Assembly: GCA_947494405.1 (NCBI GenBank)
Contig: CANLWQ010000007.1
Span: 1 to 20,924 of the forward strand
DNA from: Comamonadaceae bacterium
GTDB taxonomy: Bacteria; Pseudomonadota; Gammaproteobacteria; Burkholderiales; Burkholderiaceae_C
Direction: 5' to 3'
Length of the DNA: 20,924 nt
Shown here piece after piece: positions 1 to 6,458 of this stretch. The position numbers and the translations under genes are program-made. A model generated the notes under the pieces. That model was not told where the DNA came from. It made no database searches and saw only the letters and a program-made list of their open reading frames with translations. The first letter of the stretch is position 1; the number at the start of each line of letters is the position of its first letter.

Positions 1-181
1 AGCCAATCACTGGAATAAAGTCGGGAATAAGGTCTATGGGGCTAAGGGCGTAGGCAACAGCCAATGCGCTGATGATCTTGACCATCACGGGTGTGAGGGG
101 ATGTCTGTAAGCAAACCAGAGCATCACCGCATCTTGCTTGGCTTGTTTAGCCCACTGTTGAAGTGAAATTCGTAACGACAT
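1..181 (-). CDS. DUF1232 (YkvA-like) membrane protein, N-terminal part
   Basis: This is the first 60 codons of a minus-strand gene cut by the left window edge. It is too short to stand out by length, but reading back from the ATG at 181 gives an uninterrupted frame. The last visible part reads YALSPIDLIPDFIPVIG, which is the hallmark of the DUF1232/YkvA family: a short hydrophobic helix followed by SPIDLIPDFIPV and normally a Leu-Asp-Asp. Members are small proteins with one or two membrane helices and no established biochemical role. The N-terminal part, rich in Gln, Lys and Trp, is probably cytoplasmic. The gene is divergent from the next one, leaving about 85 bp between the two start codons. 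Family assignment is confident; function is unknown. Confidence 0.85.
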   Translation of the reverse strand, partial: MSLRISLQQWAKQAKQDAVMLWFAYRHPLTPVMVKIISALAVAYALSPIDLIPDFIPVIG

Positions 182-266
182 AAATTTTGACTGTTTTACT
201 TTTTACAATCATATAGGGCTAAGTTTTGTATTCTTTCCAAATGCCACCTAACCTCCATAAACACAA

Positions 267-1049
267 ATGAATGACTTCTACAAATACCAACATTGGATTG
301 ATTTGCAATGGCAGTCACTCAGCGGGCCGTCCAAGTTTTTGGTTGGCTATGGCTTGCTGATGTTTGTCGCACTCCTATTGACTTATGTATGGTCTTTAAG
401 TGATCAACGAGTGTTTCGTGACGTAGGTATCTGGGTGAAACCCATGAAGTTCATGGCTTCAACTGCTTTGTTCGCGTTAACCACTGTTTGGGTCATTAAA
501 GTGGCGCATTCAAGTATTGATCAAACAGAAGCTTTTGCTTGGATCGCTGCATTGCTGGTAGCAACCTCATTATTTGAAGTTGTCTACATCAGCTACCAAG
601 CTTCTCAAGCCTCAGCATCGCATTACAACGTAGGTGACCCATTCCATGCCTTTATGTTTGGCTTGATGGGGCTTTTTGCTGTGGGTTTGACCGCGACACA
701 AGCTTGGCTGGCGTGGGAGATTTGGAACGAACAAAAACAAGCAGACCTGCCAGTTGAAACATGGGGCGTGATGATTGGGTTGGTGCTTACCTTTGTACTT
801 TCAACTGTCAGCGGTTTCATGCTGGGCGGTAATCAGCCACCTGCGGGACAAGGCTTACCTTTTGTGGGCTGGCATCTTCAAAAAGATATTCGCCCCGCAC
901 ATTTTTTAGCCGTTCATGCGCAACAGTTGATACCGTTATGGGGGCTTGTTGCTGCTAAGTTCATGGAGTCTTTTTCTACCACTGCATTTATAGTGGGTTC
1001 ATTCTTGTACGTATTGCTATGGGCGACGTCAACATGGTTGAGTTTGTGA
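267..1049 (+). CDS. uncharacterised multi-pass inner-membrane protein
   Basis: This 260-residue protein has about seven hydrophobic segments, near residues 24-44, 60-80, 90-108, 125-150, 165-187, 215-232 and 237-258. There is no signal peptide and no catalytic motif that I recognise. Conserved-looking polar patches lie between the helices: VKPMKF (58-63), GDPFH in the middle loop, SGFMLGG after helix five, and DIRPAHFLAVHAQQLIPL before helix six. The two His residues in that last patch sit next to a helix, as in haem- or metal-binding membrane proteins, but that is only an analogy. I recall similar hypothetical proteins with an R-x-A-H-F-x-x-x-H-A motif in other bacteria. The ATG at 267 has no clear Shine-Dalgarno sequence. 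The gene reads towards the adhesin-E-like gene 32 bp downstream and may be co-transcribed with it. It is a real gene of unknown function. Confidence 0.8.
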   Translation: MNDFYKYQHWIDLQWQSLSGPSKFLVGYGLLMFVALLLTYVWSLSDQRVFRDVGIWVKPMKFMASTALFALTTVWVIKVAHSSIDQTEAFAWIAALLVATSLFEVVYISYQASQASASHYNVGDPFHAFMFGLMGLFAVGLTATQAWLAWEIWNEQKQADLPVETWGVMIGLVLTFVLSTVSGFMLGGNQPPAGQGLPFVGWHLQKDIRPAHFLAVHAQQLIPLWGLVAAKFMESFSTTAFIVGSFLYVLLWATSTWLSL

Positions 1050-1081
1050 AATACTCATACCTCTCATAGATGGAGTTGCTC

Positions 1082-1501
1082 ATGAAGTCATTGCGTGATT
1101 ATTTATTTTTGCTGATGCTTGCATCTGTCAATTCAAGCGTCTATGCCAAATGGGAAAAAGTATCTGAAGCCAATGCTGCAGATCCCGAGATGTATATTGA
1201 AATGGAATCCGTCAAGCAGGCTGGACCTATGTCTATTTACCGCCAAGTGAAGGTTTTAAGCCAAGGACCTTCACTGAACCTCAACCGAATGGGCTCTAAG
1301 GTTGAGCTTTATGAATATGACTGCATGAACAGCAAGCTGCGTATATTGCAGGTGGCTGGATACAGCCAAGTTTGGGCAACTGGTGAAGAAGTCAATGCGC
1401 CGCCTTTAAATCCTGAGGTGAGGGAATGGCAAGACCTGCCTAAAAGCCAGTTAGGGCTGCCAACCTTCAATATGCTGTGCCCCAGCGGTAAAGATGATTG
1501 A
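1082..1501 (+). CDS. secreted surface-adhesin-E-like small protein
   Basis: I start this gene at ATG 1082 rather than the in-frame ATG at 1070, because GGAG lies just upstream at a good distance and because the product then begins with a clean signal peptide (MKSLRDYLFLLMLASVNSSVYA, cleaved before KWEKV). The mature protein is about 117 residues. Its pattern, with W-x-K-V near the start, a YIE stretch, YEYDC in the middle and ATGEE near the end, resembles the surface-adhesin E (Adhesin_E) family. These are small exported proteins common in Betaproteobacteria, named after Haemophilus protein E; most members have no tested function. Two cysteines (in YEYDC and MLCPSG) could form a disulfide. 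The family call is from memory of the pattern and is moderately sure. Confidence 0.7.
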   Translation: MKSLRDYLFLLMLASVNSSVYAKWEKVSEANAADPEMYIEMESVKQAGPMSIYRQVKVLSQGPSLNLNRMGSKVELYEYDCMNSKLRILQVAGYSQVWATGEEVNAPPLNPEVREWQDLPKSQLGLPTFNMLCPSGKDD

Positions 1502-1502
1502 G

Positions 1503-1532
1503 TAAAAAAAAGACCTGGCATCAACTGCCAGG
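1503..1532 (-). terminator. intrinsic terminator of the cytochrome c gene
   Basis: A perfect 7-bp stem (CCTGGCA at 1514-1520, TGCCAGG at 1526-1532) with a 5-base loop is flanked on its left by eight A residues. Read on the minus strand this is a hairpin followed by a U tract, just past the stop codon of the cytochrome c gene. It may also slow transcripts arriving from the plus-strand adhesin-like gene, but the U tract on that side is weak. Confidence 0.8.
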
Positions 1533-1550
1533 CCTCTTAAAGATTTAATT

Positions 1551-1919
1551 TTATTTGGCGGGTTTGAGTGCCAAGATCAATTCCGCCATGATTTTGGCAT
1601 TAGCGTCAGAGACTTGGGGTTGAGGCGGCATATAGTCTTCGCCCCATACGCCGGTGCCACCTGCCTTGATTTTGGCAGCCAGCTTGGACACAGCCGCGGC
1701 ATCACCAACATATTTGGCTGGGATTTCGTCGAACTGAGGTCCGTATTTGCGTTTATCAATCTGATGGCAGGCGAGGCAGTTGTTGGTCAGCATGAGTTTT
1801 GTCAGCTGTTCATTTTCCGCATAAACAGGTTTGGCACAAAACAATAACCCGGCAAACACAGACATGCCGAAAAAACGCAAGGCAAAAGAAGAATCAGGAG
1901 AAGTGGATAAGTTGTTCAT
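1551..1919 (-). CDS. periplasmic class I cytochrome c
   Basis: The product is a small monohaem cytochrome c of about 122 residues. It has a signal peptide with a long N-region (hydrophobic core around residues 16-33, cleavage near VYA|ENE). The haem site is C48-L-A-C51-H52 and the probable distal haem ligand is Met97 in YMPPQ. These features match the c551/c552 type of soluble electron carrier. The frame is open up to 1970, but the extra N-terminal residues look unlike a signal peptide, so I prefer the ATG at 1919; no strong ribosome binding site marks either. The gene lies downstream of the PQQ-type dehydrogenase on the same strand, and a soluble cytochrome is a reasonable electron acceptor for such an enzyme. 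A terminator between the two means it probably has its own promoter or depends on read-through. Confidence 0.9.
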   Translation of the reverse strand: MNNLSTSPDSSFALRFFGMSVFAGLLFCAKPVYAENEQLTKLMLTNNCLACHQIDKRKYGPQFDEIPAKYVGDAAAVSKLAAKIKAGGTGVWGEDYMPPQPQVSDANAKIMAELILALKPAK

Positions 1920-1981
1920 GATCACAATTTGAGAAGAACCCTGTGCTGACAAGTCAAACAACAAGGACACACGAGAAACCT

Positions 1982-2016
1982 AAAAGAAAAAACGCGCTGC
2001 ACGAATGCAGCGCGTT
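1982..2016 (-). terminator. strong intrinsic terminator of the PQQ dehydrogenase gene
   Basis: An 11-bp perfect stem (AACGCGCTGCA at 1991-2001 with TGCAGCGCGTT at 2006-2016) closes a CGAA loop. On the minus strand it is followed by a T-rich tract (complement of 1982-1992). It sits 24 bp past the stop of the dehydrogenase gene and is the clearest terminator in the window. Confidence 0.9.
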
Positions 2017-2039
2017 CAAGAGGCGTTAAGCCAGAGACA

Positions 2040-3311
2040 TTACTCGGGTGTTACGCGGAAGATAGCGCCACGACCTTCATCACCCACATACAAAACACCT
2101 TCAGCTGAGTGCAAGTGACGCACACGGTTTGCGTAGTCAGGGTATGAGAATTCAACTTTCTTGGCAGACATACCGTCTTTGGCCACGTCAAGAATGTCGA
2201 TACGGTTGCCAACGGGTGTACCGTGGATACCAATACCTGCATAGCCAACGGCCAAGCGACCTTCAAAGTCTTTCCACTGTTTGCCAACCAGCCAAGCGCT
2301 ACCGCACATGCCTTGTGACAAGCCGTTGTTGTTAAACGCTGGCTTCATAGCATTGGGGTAAGTTTTCAAGTCGGTCATGGGCATGAATGCAGCACGCTCT
2401 TTCTGGGGCATAGCACCCATTTGGTTGGGAGAGTAACCGCAGTAGCCATCTGGACATGCAGGACGACCGTTCACATTGTCACGTGGATCCCAGCCACCAT
2501 TGCCGCCATTGACGAGCTTGGTGACTTCATCGCTGTGCCAAGGTCCATTTTCCGAAATGTAAACATCGTTACCACGGAAAGTGATACCTTGGGGATTACG
2601 ATGGCCATAAGTGAAGATACGCTGGTCAAAACCTGCGGGTGGCTTGTTGCCTGCAGCACCTTTGCCGTCACGGTCAACACGCAAGACTTTGCCGATCAGC
2701 TTGGTGCCGTCTTGTGGGCCAGGGCCGTTGTGGTTGTCGCCAATAGTCACGTACAAGAAACCATCAGGTCCGAATGCCAAAGCGCCACCGTTGTGCGCAC
2801 CAGGGCCGCCAAAGGGGTGGTTGGATTTCTTGGGCTTGTAACCCATGTCGTTGATGATTTCCGTGATGTCGGAAACGCTCTTCATGTCGGCGCTGACTTT
2901 CATGCGCATCAAAATGTTGGCATAGCCACCGAACGCACGGTTGTCACCCTTGGATGTGGAGCGCAGGTAAACAAAACGGTTTTTGTCGAACTCAGGGTCA
3001 ACCGCGACACCTAAGACGCCGGCTTGACCGTCGCAAAACAGGTCATTTTTAACAGCTGAAAAGCCAGTTGAACCGCCGATACCCAACAACTTGTTAATGC
3101 TTCCTGAAGCGGTGCGAACAGACAATCCAGCGCATTTTTCGGTGAAGAAAAATGTGCCGTCTTTCATCGCAGCCATACCCCATGGGTCTTTGGCTTCGAT
3201 AAATTGCTCTACCTTGACAGTGACAGCCAAGGCGCTTTGTGCACCCATCAGACCGGTAGCGGCGATGCCAGCTGCGATCATTCCTGTTTTAAATGTTGTA
3301 CCAAATTTCAT
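2040..3311 (-). CDS. periplasmic PQQ-dependent sugar dehydrogenase (soluble aldose dehydrogenase type)
   Basis: The 423-residue product has a signal peptide (residues 1-29, cleaved after ALA) and a six-bladed propeller pattern of the glucose/sorbosone dehydrogenase family. Recognisable pieces include PWGMAAMKDGTFFFTE (43-58), GVLGVAVDPEFD, G-A-H173-N-G-G-ALAFGPDGFLYVTIGD (171-192), GKVLRVDRDG, YGHRNPQGIT (235-244) and the SENGP motif. His173 matches the catalytic base position and Arg238-Asn239 the PQQ-binding region of soluble dehydrogenases such as YliI/Asd. Family enzymes oxidise aldose sugars in the periplasm using PQQ and pass electrons to a cytochrome or quinone; the exact substrate cannot be read from sequence. 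I use ATG 3311, ten codons inside the longest frame, because CGGAG precedes it and the signal peptide starts there. PQQ biosynthesis genes are not in the window. Confidence 0.88.
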   Translation of the reverse strand: MKFGTTFKTGMIAAGIAATGLMGAQSALAVTVKVEQFIEAKDPWGMAAMKDGTFFFTEKCAGLSVRTASGSINKLLGIGGSTGFSAVKNDLFCDGQAGVLGVAVDPEFDKNRFVYLRSTSKGDNRAFGGYANILMRMKVSADMKSVSDITEIINDMGYKPKKSNHPFGGPGAHNGGALAFGPDGFLYVTIGDNHNGPGPQDGTKLIGKVLRVDRDGKGAAGNKPPAGFDQRIFTYGHRNPQGITFRGNDVYISENGPWHSDEVTKLVNGGNGGWDPRDNVNGRPACPDGYCGYSPNQMGAMPQKERAAFMPMTDLKTYPNAMKPAFNNNGLSQGMCGSAWLVGKQWKDFEGRLAVGYAGIGIHGTPVGNRIDILDVAKDGMSAKKVEFSYPDYANRVRHLHSAEGVLYVGDEGRGAIFRVTPE

Positions 3312-3413
3312 ACGAACTCCGAGTTGTGAAAAAAAGAGCACTCAACCAAAGAATGAACTGAAGTTAAGTAACTACGCAAATGAAATCCAAATGAGCAAAG
3401 TAAAAAATAGAAA

Positions 3414-3429
3414 ATTACCTTGCTTAATT
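3414..3429. promoter_or_regulatory. shared 16-bp motif, copy 1 (upstream of PQQ dehydrogenase)
   Basis: The sequence ATTACCTTGCTTAATT differs at only two adjacent bases from a second copy at 4261-4276. It lies 103 bp upstream of the dehydrogenase start, a suitable place for an activator site. Both copies have the same orientation relative to the minus-strand genes they precede. I infer an operator, possibly for the neighbouring response regulator. Confidence 0.45.
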
Positions 3430-3471
3430 GGGTTTTCAAATTCATTATTTGTCTGTTGATTTTTAAACCCC

Positions 3472-3490
3472 CTAGGTAAAAACGCTAGTA
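3472..3490 (-). promoter_or_regulatory. possible regulator half-sites, TACCTAG/TACTAG direct repeat
   Basis: On the minus strand, TACTAG (3485-3490) and TACCTAG (3472-3478) form a direct repeat about 13 bp apart, near one helical turn. They lie between the response regulator stop and the dehydrogenase promoter region. NarL-family regulators often bind short TAC-type heptamers, so these could be extra binding sites. This is weak evidence taken alone. Confidence 0.25.
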
Positions 3491-3512
3491 AGGTTGATTT
3501 TGTGAAAAATTC

Positions 3513-4172
3513 CTAAATCATCGAATGTTCCACAGGCAAGGTGGGCATGATGATGCCGTTACGAAGAGCAAAGTGCACAAGTTGTGCAGGGGTTTGAAGT
3601 TGCAATTTAATGCGGATCTGTGTTTGGTAGTTGTTGATGGTTTTTTCTGAAAGATTCATTTCTTGTGCAATCTCAGCTATGGACAAACCTTTTGCCAGCA
3701 TTTTGAAAGTTTCAAATTCTGAGGCGGTCAATTTTTCTAATTGCAATTGATCCAAATTCTTGGGTTCATCATTTCTGAGGCTTTGCAGGTTGTCACTCAG
3801 GAAGACGCTGTTTTCTTTCACGGCCAAAATTGCGTCTAGGATATTTTGCGGGTCGGCAGACTTGCTGACAAAACCTTTGGCACCCAACTTGATAGCCAAA
3901 TTGATGATGTGCATTGAATCATGCATGCTGCACATGATGATCTTCAGATCGGGCTTTCTGGTCAGGGCGTTTTCTATGAATCGCAAGCCCGAAATACCTG
4001 GCATAGAAAAGTCTGTGATGACAATGTCTAAATCTATTTTTTTCAGCAATTCGTAGGCTTCTTGCCCTGAATTGGCTTGGGCAACAACTTCCAACTCTTC
4101 ATTGGAATTGATCAAACGTACATAGCCTTCACGCACGATGGCATGGTCGTCAACCAACATGATTTTGATCAT
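3513..4172 (-). CDS. NarL/FixJ-family response regulator
   Basis: This 219-residue protein has an N-terminal receiver domain (residues 1-120) and a C-terminal LuxR-type helix-turn-helix (about 149-205). The acidic pair is Asp8-Asp9, the phosphoacceptor is Asp54 in ITDFSMPG, the switch residue is Ser82 and the conserved lysine is Lys104. All key residues are present, so it should be a normal phosphorylated transcription factor. The DNA-binding domain begins LTASEFETFKMLAKG and has the expected S-x-K-T-I-N-N-Y recognition-helix region. No histidine kinase lies nearby, so it is an orphan in this window. It sits directly upstream of the PQQ dehydrogenase on the same strand, and the two genes share an upstream motif. 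NarL-type regulators of PQQ enzymes are known in other Proteobacteria. The ribosome binding site at the ATG (4172) is weak. Confidence 0.92.
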   Translation of the reverse strand: MIKIMLVDDHAIVREGYVRLINSNEELEVVAQANSGQEAYELLKKIDLDIVITDFSMPGISGLRFIENALTRKPDLKIIMCSMHDSMHIINLAIKLGAKGFVSKSADPQNILDAILAVKENSVFLSDNLQSLRNDEPKNLDQLQLEKLTASEFETFKMLAKGLSIAEIAQEMNLSEKTINNYQTQIRIKLQLQTPAQLVHFALRNGIIMPTLPVEHSMI

Positions 4173-4217
4173 TGCAATTCTTTACTGTCGAGGATGTTGG
4201 TCATTACTTATAAAGGC

Positions 4218-4234
4218 AGTTTGTAACGCAAACT
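4218..4234. promoter_or_regulatory. inverted repeat in the response regulator leader
   Basis: AGTTTG (4218-4223) and CAAACT (4229-4234) form a perfect 6-bp inverted repeat with a 5-bp centre, 46-62 bp upstream of the response regulator start. No T tract follows on either strand, so a terminator is unlikely. It could be an operator for autoregulation or for another regulator. Confidence 0.3.
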
Positions 4235-4260
4235 AAAATGTCTTGTCGTTGAAAGGGCTA

Positions 4261-4276
4261 ATTACCTTAGTTAATT
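4261..4276. promoter_or_regulatory. shared 16-bp motif, copy 2 (between response regulator and lipoprotein genes)
   Basis: ATTACCTTAGTTAATT matches copy 1 at 3414-3429 at 14 of 16 positions. It is 89 bp upstream of the response regulator start and 58 bp upstream of the divergent small lipoprotein gene, so it could act on both. It overlaps a CTAA/TTAG inverted pair at 4258-4270. Confidence 0.45.
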
Positions 4277-4333
4277 AATTGGACTTCGCTAATATCTGTG
4301 AATAGTTAAAATTCAAAAACTTTTAGGAAACAC

Positions 4334-4498
4334 ATGCGTCATTTATTTATTGTCATTTCATTATTGTCTTTAACTGCTTGCAGCACGGTCTTGGCTGTGG
4401 CTGATACGGTGGGAACGGTTGCGGTTTATGGCGCTAAAACCATCGTCAACACTGTTGACGCCATCACTCCAGATTTGGTAAACAAAAAGAAAGACTAA
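4334..4498 (+). CDS. small lipoprotein (54 residues)
   Basis: This short gene encodes a 54-residue product with a lipoprotein signal peptide. It begins MRHLFIVISLLSLTAC, with lipobox L-T-A-C and Cys16 as the likely lipidated residue. The mature part is a 39-residue tail rich in Val, Ala and Thr that ends in NKKKD. The residue after Cys is Ser, so outer-membrane sorting is likely under the usual Lol rule. AGGA lies 5 bases before the ATG. Very small lipoproteins with a Val/Ala-rich mature part are common in Proteobacteria and have no known function. It is divergent from the response regulator, with the shared motif between them, and it precedes the CorA-type gene by 50 bp in the same direction. 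Confidence 0.75.
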   Translation: MRHLFIVISLLSLTACSTVLAVADTVGTVAVYGAKTIVNTVDAITPDLVNKKKD

Positions 4499-4548
4499 GA
4501 CCATAAGCAGTCATGCAACGGTCTTCACTCCCGCGGCTATGATTGAAT

Positions 4549-5670
4549 ATGCGTAACTTACTCATTGATGGTCATCAAATATCCGAATCCGGTGAGCTGA
4601 TCAGCAGCCTACCTTCCAAGGGATACCACTGGTTAAGTTTCACCAGGCGAGAGTTTGAGGTTGAGCTCGTTCATATTCAGCAGATGCTGGCCAAAATCTA
4701 TAACTTTGAAGTGCTCGAATTGCACTTGAATGATTTATTGAACAACCAGCTGCCATCCCATTACGACTACACCTCTGAATACGATGTCCTCATTTTCCGA
4801 AGACTGGCCAGGGGTCGTTCAGAATCAGACCCCTCAAACCCCGGCCAAATTCTTCACTCCGCCAGTACCCGTGGTGGCCCGGCCATTCTTAGGCGAATAG
4901 ACACCAGCCCTATTGGATTTCTTGTCATTGACAGGTTAATCATCACCGTTCACCCAGCGGATTGCGCTGTCAGAGATGTGTTTGCCAATAAATTACTCAG
5001 CACGGCAAACTCTGCCAACGGTGCACTTTCTTCTGGGCGTTTACCCACCAATCCAAGCGATTTGATGTTGCGGGTTGTAGGTGTGGTGGTGGACGGCTAT
5101 TTGGATTTGCGCAAAGAGCTCACCCGACAACTCGACCATTGGCAAAGTGAATTAATTAACCCCAACGCAAGATTCAATAACTGGAGTGCCTTATTGGACT
5201 CTAGGCTGACACTTCACTATTTAGAAGAGGTTTGCGAAGATCAGCGAGCAGCGATGCAAGATTGGATTGAAGCTTTGGACGCTTGGTTAGAAACAGACTC
5301 GCTTTCTAACAAAGAGCTTGAATTGATCAAGGTTCGAAGCCGCAATGTTTTGGAGCATATTGAAAGAGTCGCGCATCATGTTGGTCGGCTTGAGCAAAGC
5401 GCCGAAACTGCAGTTCAAATGCATTTCAATATACAAACCAATCGCAATAATGATGTGATGAAAACACTTACCGCTTTAACCGCTATTTTCTTGCCGTTAA
5501 ATCTGGTGACAGGTTTTTTTGGAATGAACTTTGAAAATTTTCCGTTTCTCAAGCATGAAGAAGGATTGCTGCTGACCGAGGTATTTATGATCTTATTGGC
5601 CATAGCCTTGGGAGGCTATTTTTGGTTAAATCGATATCTAACTGTTTCTAAAACAAAATCTGATACATAA
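4549..5670 (+). CDS. CorA-family divalent cation transporter (ZntB-like)
   Basis: The 373-residue product has the CorA layout: a long cytoplasmic N-terminal domain with predicted helices, then two C-terminal membrane helices joined by a short loop. The signature Gly-Met-Asn is present at 325-327 (FFGMNFENFP), at the end of the first membrane helix (TALTAIFLPLNLVTGFF). The second helix is at about 338-361 and the tail is basic. The family forms homopentamers that move Mg2+, Co2+, Ni2+ or, for ZntB, Zn2+; the metal cannot be decided here. I use ATG 4549; a TTG at 4543 directly after a stop codon could add two residues. No good ribosome binding site is visible, and a 5-codon out-of-frame ATG reading overlaps the start (4539-4556), so translation may be weak. 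Confidence 0.88.
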   Translation: MRNLLIDGHQISESGELISSLPSKGYHWLSFTRREFEVELVHIQQMLAKIYNFEVLELHLNDLLNNQLPSHYDYTSEYDVLIFRRLARGRSESDPSNPGQILHSASTRGGPAILRRIDTSPIGFLVIDRLIITVHPADCAVRDVFANKLLSTANSANGALSSGRLPTNPSDLMLRVVGVVVDGYLDLRKELTRQLDHWQSELINPNARFNNWSALLDSRLTLHYLEEVCEDQRAAMQDWIEALDAWLETDSLSNKELELIKVRSRNVLEHIERVAHHVGRLEQSAETAVQMHFNIQTNRNNDVMKTLTALTAIFLPLNLVTGFFGMNFENFPFLKHEEGLLLTEVFMILLAIALGGYFWLNRYLTVSKTKSDT

Positions 5671-5768
5671 CTATTTATTAACTAATCGAATCCCCACCTA
5701 TGTTTTCTACATCATCCTTCAGAGGGATTAAAATTTTAAAAGTTGAAAAGTAAACTAATCTTTGGATT

Positions 5769-6041
5769 TTGGAGAAAATCATCAAACATTACATCAGCGC
5801 CACGTTATTTGTATTGTCATCCTCTGTGGCTTGGGGCCAAGATTTGAGTTCATGCACTTTGAAAAAAGTGGCTGACGATATGAATTACTGTAAGGCCTCT
5901 TTTGCAGGCAGTGCCACCTTTTGCGACATGATTAAAAATGGTGAAAAAAAGCGAGAGTGTTATTTCATGGTCGTCAAAATACAGCGACACAATGCCTATC
6001 AAATCAAAAAGCAAGAGCCTAAAGTTGAAGAAGAAAAGTAA
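5769..6041 (+). CDS. small secreted four-cysteine protein
   Basis: The frame encodes about 90 residues: a signal peptide (about 1-23, cleaved near AWG|QD), a compact middle and a charged Lys/Glu tail. The four mature cysteines are regularly spaced (29, 41, 52, 64; C-x11-C-x10-C-x11-C), which suggests a helical hairpin held by two disulfides in the periplasm. There is no ATG at the N-terminus. TTG 5769 fits the frame but lacks a proper ribosome binding site; GGAG at 5771-5774 is ideally placed for an ATC codon at 5781, which would shorten the product by four residues and keep the signal peptide. I do not recognise the family. It is convergent with the next minus-strand gene. Confidence 0.65.
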   Translation: MEKIIKHYISATLFVLSSSVAWGQDLSSCTLKKVADDMNYCKASFAGSATFCDMIKNGEKKRECYFMVVKIQRHNAYQIKKQEPKVEEEK

Positions 6042-6050
6042 TTTTTCAGC

Positions 6051-6404
6051 TCAGTTGGCAGGTTTTACGCTGGCTTGAAGTTCCTGGACATCACAAGACG
6101 CCATCGCATTTTTTTGGTTTTTCAAGCTTAAGGCCACATAAGGTTCATCGGGGTAACTGCTGGCCACAATCAAATGACCGTTGCTGTAATCGCTCCAATG
6201 TTCTCCATGGGTAGTAACCCAGGATCGGTTGAAAGGCAAAGAGTGTGTTTCATTTTTAAATTCAATCACTACCACTTGCCCTTTGAAATGCACATCAAAC
6301 TTGAAGCCTAAAAAATGGTTGCTGCAGGTGAGTGGAGTTGAAACAATTTGTGCAGAAGCAAACACGCATTGAAAACAGAAAAGTGACAAGGCAAGAGTTT
6401 TCAT
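6051..6404 (-). CDS. small secreted protein of unknown function
   Basis: This 117-residue product begins with a signal peptide (MKTLALSLFCFQCVFASA, cleaved before QIVST). The mature part of about 99 residues looks beta-rich and has two cysteines, Cys27 near its start and Cys104 near its end, that could close one disulfide. The layout, a short secreted beta domain with an early and a late Cys, is reminiscent of MliC-type lysozyme inhibitors, but the diagnostic residues are not clearly present and I do not assign it there. Its ATG (6402-6404) directly abuts an in-frame ATG on the opposite strand at 6405. No Shine-Dalgarno sequence is evident. Its 3' end faces the four-cysteine protein gene 9 bp away. 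Confidence 0.65.
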   Translation of the reverse strand: MKTLALSLFCFQCVFASAQIVSTPLTCSNHFLGFKFDVHFKGQVVVIEFKNETHSLPFNRSWVTTHGEHWSDYSNGHLIVASSYPDEPYVALSLKNQKNAMASCDVQELQASVKPAN

Positions 6405-6458
6405 ATGCGACGCATAATATCTGATACAAAAGTTTGGCTAAACCTTCAAAGAGAACAC

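Noticed and set aside
187..217. TTGACT with downstream A/T-rich hexamers as a promoter of the membrane protein gene
   Set aside because: The best -10-like hexamer (TACAAT, 204-209) is only 11 bp from TTGACT, and hexamers at normal spacing match poorly.
2421..3014. A 197-codon open frame on the plus strand opposite the PQQ dehydrogenase gene
   Set aside because: The dehydrogenase frame carries clear family motifs throughout; the opposite frame has no recognisable fold and is explained by its codon pattern.
3430..3470. GGGTTT/AAACCC pair as a terminator for the response regulator gene
   Set aside because: The stem is six bp around a loop of about 29 A/T-rich bases, too weak to support.
4497..4525. 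AAGACC/GGTCTT inverted repeat between the lipoprotein and CorA-type genes as a terminator
   Set aside because: The loop is 17 bases and no T tract follows, so a functional terminator is unlikely.
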